The notes under the pieces: model-generated | What the model was told of the DNA's origin: nothing | The model's database searches: none | The model's input: only the letters and a program-made list of their open reading frames with translations | Shown here: one piece after another, positions 13,297 through 18,843 of the stretch | How the letters are laid out: the number at the start of each line of letters is the position of its first letter | Numbering within the stretch: the stretch's first letter is position 1 | Translations under genes and position numbers: made by a program | Source of the DNA: Methanothrix harundinacea | Lineage (GTDB): Archaea > Halobacteriota > Methanosarcinia > Methanotrichales > Methanotrichaceae | Reading direction: 5' to 3' | Assembly (NCBI GenBank): GCA_002502785.1 | Contig: DAQG01000118.1 | Location: 1-18,843 of the forward strand | Length of the DNA stretch: 18,843 nucleotides

Positions 13297-14643
13297 ATGA
13301 ATCCGGATCGAGCAAGGGTCCTGAAGGAAGGTCGGGGCAAGACGGGGCCAGTCGTCTACTGGATGAGCCGAGACCAGAGGGTCGAGGACAACTGGGCCCT
13401 CATCTTCGCCCAGGAGCTGGCATTGAAGAGAAGGTCGCCTCTCGGGGTCGTCTTCTCCCTCACGGAAGACTTCCTGGGCGCCGCGATAAGGCAGTATGGA
13501 TTCATGCTCCGGGGCCTCGTTGAGGTCGAAAAGGTTCTCTCCAAGAAGGGCATCGCCTTTGCGCTTCTCCGAGGCGATCCGGGTGAGGTTGTCCCCAGGT
13601 TCGCAGATGAGAATGTAGTCGGCGTTCTCGTTACCGATTTCTCGCCTCTGAGGACGAAAAGGTCCTGGAACGAAATGGTCTGTCAGAGGGTGGATCTTCC
13701 CTTCTATGAGGTGGACGCCCACAACGTCGTCCCTTGCTGGCGGGCTTCGCCAAAGCAGGAGTACGCTGCTAGGACCTTCCGGCCGAAGATCCGGCGATTG
13801 CTACCCGAATATTGTAAAGATTTTCCAAGCCTCAAAGTTCATCCACATCCCTGGGATACCGGAGATGAGGTGGACTGGAACCGTCTCCGACGAGAGCTGA
13901 GGGTTGATCGCTCCGTTCCCGAGGTGGATTGGATCAAGCCCGGTGAAGGCGCCGCTCGAAGGGCTCTGGATCGATTTGTGAAGGAGAAGCTTTTCATTTA
14001 CGATCGGGACAGAAACGATCCGAGCCTTGATGGCCAGTCGAATCTGTCACCTTACATTCACTTCGGCCAGATATCGGCCCAGAGGGTCGCCCTGGAAGCG
14101 GCGCGGTCCCGCGCTGATCAGAAGTCCGAGGCCGCCTTCCTGGAGGAGTTGGTGGTGAGAAGGGAATTATCGGACAACTTCTGCTTTTACAATCCCGGAT
14201 ACGATTCCTTTGGAGCCTTTCCCGACTGGGCGAGAAAGACCCTGAACATTCATCGAGCTGACCCTCGTGAATACCTCTACGACCTAAAGGAGCTTGAAAG
14301 GGCCGAAACTCACGACGACCTCTGGAACGCCGTCCAGAAGGAGATGGTCATCCGGGGGAAGATGCACGGCTACATGAGGATGTACTGGGCGAAGAAGATC
14401 CTAGAGTGGACACGGTCACCTGAAGAGGCTCAGAAGATCGCCATCTATCTCAACGACAGGTATGAGCTGGACGGCAGGGACCCAAACGGCTACGTGGGGG
14501 TCGCCTGGTCCATCGGCGGGGTCCACGATCGGGCATGGAAAGAGAGGGAGATCTTCGGCAAGGTCAGGTATATGAGCTATCAGGGGGCGAAATCGAAGTT
14601 CAGTGTAGAATCTTACGTGGAAAGGGTTGCGTCTTTGGGCTGA
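13297..14643 (+). CDS. phr: Class II CPD photolyase
   Basis: This FAD enzyme splits UV-made cyclobutane pyrimidine dimers using blue light. Class II features are clear: W-M-S-R-D-Q-R-V-E-D-N-W at 22-33, SNLSPYIHFGQIS (248-260), EELVVRRELSDNFCFY (283-298), KMHGYMRMYWAKKILEW (355-371) and the C-terminal GRDPNGYVGVAW (393-404), followed by GGVHDRAW. The Trp residues of the class II electron-transfer path (within W364, W371 and neighbours) are present. Length is normal (448 aa). I prefer the ATG at 13297 because GGAAGGGGT lies 6 bp before it; the ATG at 13255 would add 14 hydrophobic residues absent from the family. A TATA-like TGTATATTAAAA (13255-13266) may be the promoter. It is divergent from the methanogen operon and stands alone. 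Class II photolyases are known in Methanosarcina. Confidence 0.95.
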   Translation: MNPDRARVLKEGRGKTGPVVYWMSRDQRVEDNWALIFAQELALKRRSPLGVVFSLTEDFLGAAIRQYGFMLRGLVEVEKVLSKKGIAFALLRGDPGEVVPRFADENVVGVLVTDFSPLRTKRSWNEMVCQRVDLPFYEVDAHNVVPCWRASPKQEYAARTFRPKIRRLLPEYCKDFPSLKVHPHPWDTGDEVDWNRLRRELRVDRSVPEVDWIKPGEGAARRALDRFVKEKLFIYDRDRNDPSLDGQSNLSPYIHFGQISAQRVALEAARSRADQKSEAAFLEELVVRRELSDNFCFYNPGYDSFGAFPDWARKTLNIHRADPREYLYDLKELERAETHDDLWNAVQKEMVIRGKMHGYMRMYWAKKILEWTRSPEEAQKIAIYLNDRYELDGRDPNGYVGVAWSIGGVHDRAWKEREIFGKVRYMSYQGAKSKFSVESYVERVASLG

Positions 14644-14829
14644 GATTCGTTTGAGATCGGAGAAGAATTAAGAAAAAAATCCCGAAAAATACTGAGATAA
14701 ATAATTTCCAGGTATGGTTTCTGGCCGATCTAATTTTAACGATAAAACGGATGTATCCTACATTTTAGAGCATTAAACTCGGATTTTGACTGGAAGAGCT
14801 TGACCCGCCAACCAGGACCTATAGAAAAA

Positions 14830-14867
14830 TTTTAAATATTCGGATAGCTCTATTATTAGCAGGAGGT
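14830..14867 (+). promoter_or_regulatory. TATA box and strong ribosome site of the Hsp20-like gene
   Basis: TTTTAAATATT (14830-14840) is a strong TATA element. AGGAGGT (14861-14867) is a near-perfect Shine-Dalgarno site 9 bp before the ATG at 14877. Transcription should start close to or just before the ribosome site, so the leader is short. The strength of both signals suggests high expression. Confidence 0.6.
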
Positions 14868-14876
14868 TGAATTAAT

Positions 14877-15176
14877 ATGGAGGAAACGATTGCGACTCCG
14901 AACATCTGCGTCTATCCTGACGAGGTCGCGGAGACTATGAATATCGAGGTCGAGCTTCCGGGAATGGAGAGGGAGAACATCGCCTTCAACATATACGAGA
15001 ACGGTTTTTATGTGGTCGCCAAGAAGAAGGGATTGAAGTACATGGCATCCTACGCCCTGGCGAGTCCCGTGGAGCCCGAGGGCGCTGTGGCCAAGTACGC
15101 AAATGGCCTTCTCACCGTCAACGTCCCCTACAAAAAGGCCCTCTTCGACAAGGGCGTTAAGGTGGAGATCGTGTAA
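14877..15176 (+). CDS. Minimal Hsp20/alpha-crystallin-like protein (99 aa)
   Basis: The protein fits the alpha-crystallin fold of small heat-shock chaperones. Strand pattern: ICVYPDEVAETMNIEVELPGM (11-31), ENIAFNIYENGFYVVAKK (33-50), then KYANGLLTVNVPYKK (78-92), the typical N-G-x-L-T-V-x-V-P strand. It is shorter than usual: the N-terminal arm is only about ten residues and there is no C-terminal I-x-I motif, so it may not form large oligomers. It could also be a p23/HSP20-like adaptor. The gene has its own TATA box and a strong ribosome site, and a T-rich tract follows its stop, so it is a single-gene unit. Composition matches the neighbours. Confidence 0.85.
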   Translation: MEETIATPNICVYPDEVAETMNIEVELPGMERENIAFNIYENGFYVVAKKKGLKYMASYALASPVEPEGAVAKYANGLLTVNVPYKKALFDKGVKVEIV

Positions 15177-15222
15177 ATTTTTGTATATTTTGAATTAATA
15201 TTTTATTTATTTTTAATTATGG
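15174..15222 (+). terminator. T-rich termination tract
   Basis: Several runs of T (TTTTT, TTTT, TTTATTTATTTTT) follow directly after the TAA of the Hsp20-like gene. Archaeal RNA polymerase stops at such oligo-T tracts without a hairpin. Confidence 0.55.
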
Positions 15223-15852
15223 TAATCTTAGGGGGAGATAAATTTGAATTATATTTTATATATTAAATATATATTTGTGATAACACTTATTTTGAATCAT
15301 ATCGCTATGATCAATTCGCAGAACATGGAATATTGCTTCCTGGAATAAGGGAGAGATGCGATTAATAGATGAAAAGGTTCTTTGCGAGAGATTTTAGAGA
15401 TAGGTTTAAGATGCGATGGAGCAAATATGAAAATAAATTAAACCAGAAAATTGCACCCTGAACTAGATATACGCATCTATAGATCTTTATTCTAAACGAA
15501 TTAGAGTATTTTTTAGCACAAAATAATAGAATAATTGGTCCTGCAATTTGGAGACATTCAAAAGTCCGTAGAATGAATAATTGTCTCTTGTTTTAGATCA
15601 ATTTCGGGCACATTTTCAAACATTTTAAATTAAAAAATAAATTTGGCATCCAAAAAGTCGACCGCTTTCCTACAGATTACTCCTTCAACTTTTCCTTGTG
15701 ATCCGGTTTGAATGTATTTCCGGTCAACGAAATAAGCCCGCCCTAATGTTCGAAAACATCTTTAATATAATGTGATTTAATTTCTCTTATGTTGCAAAAG
15801 GTTAATTTAGGTTGAACGTAAGCGATACTTGGAGATAGTTGGGAGGCTGAAA
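15177..15852. other. AT-rich intergenic region
   Basis: About 675 bp without a convincing gene. It begins with the T-rich terminator, contains an extremely AT-rich stretch at about 15238-15277 with alternating AT runs, and ends with the promoter of the NosD gene. A 29-codon plus-strand frame from 15369 (MKRFFARDFRDRF...) is basic but has no ribosome site. Composition resembles the AT-rich part of the downstream gene rather than the GC-rich genes on the left. Confidence 0.5.
15746..15771 (+). promoter_or_regulatory. Likely TATA box and small palindrome upstream of the NosD gene
   Basis: TTTAATATAA (15761-15770) is a good TATA element about 85 bp before the GTG start. ATGTT (15746-15750) and AACAT (15755-15759) flank CGAA just ahead of it, a possible regulator site. 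GGGAGG at 15841-15846, 6 bp before GTG, is the ribosome site. Confidence 0.4.
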
Positions 15853-18843
15853 GTGAGGGGGCACGACCTTTGGAGGCTAGTTTTCTGGCTCGGTTTATCG
15901 ATCAGCCTGATCTTGCTCTCCGGATCAGGGCAGGACATCAGCAGGAGCACGAGCCCCGAATTTGGCGATCTTTCGCCGGGTGACAACTTCAGCCTCGATT
16001 CAAGTCTCCTTGTTCCCAGCGCCTCGGCACTACCCGGCGAGGCCGAGGTGAACACCGTGGGGCCCGCGCTTGGTCCGGGAGTGGAATACACCAGCATCCA
16101 GGAGGCGATAGACGACTCTGGACCAGGCGACGTGATATACGTCCAGAGCGGGACTTACGACGAGGTTGTGACCGTGAACAAGCCCGGTCTATCCCTCAAA
16201 GGGGTCGATTCAGGGGACGGAAATCCCGTTGTCAGCGGCGATGGGGTCGAGAGCACCGTCACATTGGCCTCCGATGGCTGCACTCTCGACGGCTTTGTGA
16301 TCATGAACTCGGGCAACCCCCACGCAGGAATCAACGTCAAATCGAGCAACAACAGAATCGCCAGCAATACCATCATGGAGAACCGGGGTTACGGAATCCA
16401 CGTCGGAGAATCTGCCCGCAACAACACGATCTCCGGGAACGACGCCCTCAGCAACGGCTTCCATGGTATCGGTCTCGATAACACGTCACTGAATAACATT
16501 ACTGCTAACAATCTAAGCAGAAATAACATGAGCGGGATTTATCTTGAGAATTCCCGCGAGAACAACATATCTGAGAACACGGTCACAGACAACAAAGAGT
16601 ATGGGATCTGTCTCTTCGAGTCCAACCGTAACGTTATCGCGAGAAATATCGCCAACAACAATCAGTTGCGCGAGATTGAGTTCACGAACTCAAAGGATAA
16701 CATTATCGAGGAGAATACTGCTGTTGAAGTTGTCAAGACAGCTTATCCGAAAAGAGCGGTTCCGAAGATGGATATATCATTTACCATACAGGTAACTAAC
16801 ACAGGACAGGTCGATCTAAGTCGAGTGGTGGTGTCAGATCGATTACCTTCGGGCTTAGTATATGTAAGGGACAATCTTTCTGGTCGTATTATGGATGGAG
16901 AGATTTCTTGGACACTTCCAGAGCCATTGGAGTCCGGTGAATCCAAAATTATCATTCTAATTGTCCGTTTAGACGCTGCAAATTTAGGGGACTTGACTAA
17001 TTGGGTTAGGGTCACTGGCATATCTCCGAAAGGGACCAAGGTTTCTCACCAAGATTCGGAGGTAGTAACTGCCTCTACTAGAGTTGGACCTGAAGGAAAC
17101 GTTGCAGATGCGATTAATGTTGCTCGACCAGGCGATATAATTGAGGTCGAAAGTGGTACGTATTATGAAAATATCGTTTTGGATAAAACCATCACCTTGA
17201 GGGGTTTGGACACCGGTGATGGAAAACCGATTTTGATCGGGGATGGCGTAGGAAGCACAATAACACTAAACATAGACGGGTGTACTTTAGAGGGCTTCGA
17301 GGTAACGAATTCTGGAAATCCTCATGCAGGAATTGATGTTATCTCAAGTGGCAACACGATATCAGGTAACGTTGTAAGAGATAATTCAGGCTATGGTATT
17401 CGTCTCTTAAATTCACACAACAATTTTATTACAGATAATTTCGTGAATAATAACGGTTTTGAGGGCATTCATCTAGAATATTCAGGGAAAAACTTAATAT
17501 CAGGCAATAAAGTGGAAAATAACTCTGGATATGGTCTAGAATTCGTTAATTCAGATGATAACGATATAATCGACAATATCCTGAGCAAAAATCAAGGATT
17601 ACACTTGGCTGCCTCAAAAAATAATAGATTTGAAGGTAACAACATCATCAATAATACATATGGAGTTCGCATCAAGAGTTCTAGCAATAATGCACTCTCC
17701 AAAAATAAAATTGGTAACAATGGTCAGGGGATCTACCTCGATTCCTCTAAAGATAATACTTTGGTGGGTAACATCGTTTCAAATAATAATATGGACGGAA
17801 TTTTCTTATATTTCTCTGACGAAAACTACATCAAGGGAAATTTTGTTTATGAAAACAGCAGAGATGGAATACGCTTCTTGAGTTCCGATGATAACCAAAT
17901 TGGTGACAATAAAATCGGAGACGGCGATAATGGATCAATAGGTATTTATTTAGGCGCTTCAAGTGGCAATGTTGTATCTGGCAACGATGTTAATAAGAAT
18001 GATCGAGGTATTTACCTTGAGAGCTCTGGTGAGAACAACTTCTCGGACAACATCGTAAGTGATAATAAAGCTGAAGCTATCGTTTTCCTGAATTTTAGCT
18101 ATAAAAATGTAGTTTATCATAATAAGCTATCCAAAAATAATATCGGAATGCAACTACATGAATCTTACAATAACGAAATTACCGGTAACAATATCAGTTA
18201 TAATGCCTGTGGGATATACCTTAATGCTTCCGACGGGAATATCATCAACGAAAATACTGCTGAAAATAATGGAGTTACCGGGTTATATGGTGGGATTTAT
18301 ATCATCGATTCTAATAATAATCAGATAACCAAAAACACAGCCAATTACAATAATTTTAGCGGTATTTCGCTCATAGGCTCCATGGCCAACACGATATCCA
18401 GTAACGAAGCAGCAGGCAACCGCTGGCATGGAATTCAGCTTGAAAGCTCTAAAGGCAACATTATTGAGAGCAATAACGCGAGCAACAGCTTTGAATTAGA
18501 CGGCGTCATGCTTCAGAAGAACTCAACTGAGAATAAAATTGCAGGTAATACAGTTTTCGGTAATAACAGACGTGGAATTTGTCTCGAAGAATTCAGCAGC
18601 AATAACGCCATCATAGAAAATACTATTACAGATAACAATAACGGAATCTGGATCGATAATTCACACAGCAACAACATCACAAATAACAACGTTAGCCATA
18701 ACAAGAAAGACGGAATCCAACTCAGCCATTCAGACGGAAACACCATTTTGCGCAATACGGCCCTTAAAAACGATCTACAAGGGTTAAGTCTCCACTTCTG
18801 TAGCGAAAATATGATCTCTCAAAACTACCCCTCTCCAGATTTT
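15853..18843 (+). CDS. NosD - DUF11 - NosD surface protein (partial, over 997 aa)
   Basis: The frame is open from 15853 to the end of the window without a stop (997 codons checked line by line). The start is GTG, supported by GGGAGG 6 bp upstream; an in-frame TAG lies at 15808 and no ATG is available. Domains: a signal peptide (about 1-27); a low-complexity linker (28-75); a NosD-type right-handed beta helix (about 77-295) that opens with YTSIQEAIDDSGPGDVI; a DUF11 domain (about 297-408, IQVTNTG then VVVSDRLPSGL); and a second, longer beta helix from 410 onward. The helices consist of degenerate repeats of about 22-24 residues, N-x-I-x-x-N-x-x-x-N-x-G-I-x-L. Such proteins are often annotated NosD copper-binding but in archaea are probably cell-surface or carbohydrate-binding. 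GC falls strongly partway through. The C-terminus is outside the window. Confidence 0.92.
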   Translation, partial: MRGHDLWRLVFWLGLSISLILLSGSGQDISRSTSPEFGDLSPGDNFSLDSSLLVPSASALPGEAEVNTVGPALGPGVEYTSIQEAIDDSGPGDVIYVQSGTYDEVVTVNKPGLSLKGVDSGDGNPVVSGDGVESTVTLASDGCTLDGFVIMNSGNPHAGINVKSSNNRIASNTIMENRGYGIHVGESARNNTISGNDALSNGFHGIGLDNTSLNNITANNLSRNNMSGIYLENSRENNISENTVTDNKEYGICLFESNRNVIARNIANNNQLREIEFTNSKDNIIEENTAVEVVKTAYPKRAVPKMDISFTIQVTNTGQVDLSRVVVSDRLPSGLVYVRDNLSGRIMDGEISWTLPEPLESGESKIIILIVRLDAANLGDLTNWVRVTGISPKGTKVSHQDSEVVTASTRVGPEGNVADAINVARPGDIIEVESGTYYENIVLDKTITLRGLDTGDGKPILIGDGVGSTITLNIDGCTLEGFEVTNSGNPHAGIDVISSGNTISGNVVRDNSGYGIRLLNSHNNFITDNFVNNNGFEGIHLEYSGKNLISGNKVENNSGYGLEFVNSDDNDIIDNILSKNQGLHLAASKNNRFEGNNIINNTYGVRIKSSSNNALSKNKIGNNGQGIYLDSSKDNTLVGNIVSNNNMDGIFLYFSDENYIKGNFVYENSRDGIRFLSSDDNQIGDNKIGDGDNGSIGIYLGASSGNVVSGNDVNKNDRGIYLESSGENNFSDNIVSDNKAEAIVFLNFSYKNVVYHNKLSKNNIGMQLHESYNNEITGNNISYNACGIYLNASDGNIINENTAENNGVTGLYGGIYIIDSNNNQITKNTANYNNFSGISLIGSMANTISSNEAAGNRWHGIQLESSKGNIIESNNASNSFELDGVMLQKNSTENKIAGNTVFGNNRRGICLEEFSSNNAIIENTITDNNNGIWIDNSHSNNITNNNVSHNKKDGIQLSHSDGNTILRNTALKNDLQGLSLHFCSENMISQNYPSPDF
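16186..16404 (+). repeat. Internal duplication, copy 1 (helix cap region)
   Basis: These 73 codons of the NosD gene correspond to 17188-17406. By my hand alignment 42 of 73 residues are identical without gaps, including GDGV, DGCTL, NSGNPHAGI and GYGI. Codon choice differs: this copy is GC-rich, the other AT-rich. Confidence 0.75.
17188..17406 (+). repeat. Internal duplication, copy 2 (helix cap region)
   Basis: This is the second copy of the 73-codon block, ungapped against 16186-16404. It opens the second beta helix after the DUF11 domain, as copy 1 does in the first helix. It is distinctly more AT-rich. Confidence 0.75.

Noticed and set aside
15238..15277. Very AT-rich tract considered as replication origin or DNA-unwinding element
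   Set aside because: No repeated origin recognition boxes and no Orc1/Cdc6 gene nearby.
15369..15458. Basic 29-codon frame
   Set aside because: No ribosome site or recognisable motif; cannot be separated from chance.
16300..18800. Repeats in the NosD gene considered as a CRISPR array
   Set aside because: Units are degenerate, about 66-72 bp, in frame and without constant spacers; they encode beta-helix turns.

Overview
The window looks like chromosome of a methanogenic archaeon of the Methanosarcinales, most plausibly a GC-rich Methanothrix (Methanosaeta) relative. This rests on gene content recognised by eye: a run of methanogen-type genes (DUF2117, DUF2098, a small zinc ribbon), a NosD/DUF11 surface protein, a class II photolyase, an ADP-forming acyl-CoA synthetase and archaeal-style TATA boxes. 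Coding regions are GC-rich; the spaces between them are AT-rich.

Layout. Positions 1-142 hold the start of a secreted protein leaving the window on the minus strand. A 470-bp regulatory space leads to two plus-strand genes, a Cys-rich cytoplasmic protein (615-1082) and a small secreted protein (1173-1658). A perfect 10-bp hairpin separates them from a convergent ADP-forming acyl-CoA synthetase (1759-3801, minus). About 900 bp without a recognisable gene follow. Next comes a tight minus-strand operon transcribed from 8668 to 4705: membrane protein, MoxR AAA+ ATPase, DUF58 protein, LarA-like nickel-pincer enzyme. A GC-rich, strongly structured divergent space (8669-9061) separates it from a membrane sensor with Cache, HAMP and SpoIIE-type phosphatase domains (9062-11077, plus). 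This meets convergently a four-gene methanogen operon (13096 to 11110, minus). Divergent from that operon lies a class II CPD photolyase (13297-14643), then a minimal Hsp20-like protein (14877-15176). After an AT-rich gap, a very long NosD - DUF11 - NosD surface protein starts with GTG at 15853 and is still open at the window end, 997 codons later.

How the genes may work together. The most interesting association is the LarA-like enzyme at the end of a MoxR/DUF58/membrane-protein operon, with 1- and 9-bp gaps. MoxR-VWA pairs are known to help mature metalloenzymes, so a role in activating or inserting the cofactor of this LarA homologue is a testable inference. Two genes easily missed were found by reading the sequence: the 51-residue zinc ribbon at 12941-13096, with a strong Shine-Dalgarno site and TATA box, and the 3-kb NosD protein. 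No tRNA, rRNA, CRISPR array, insertion sequence or integrase was seen.
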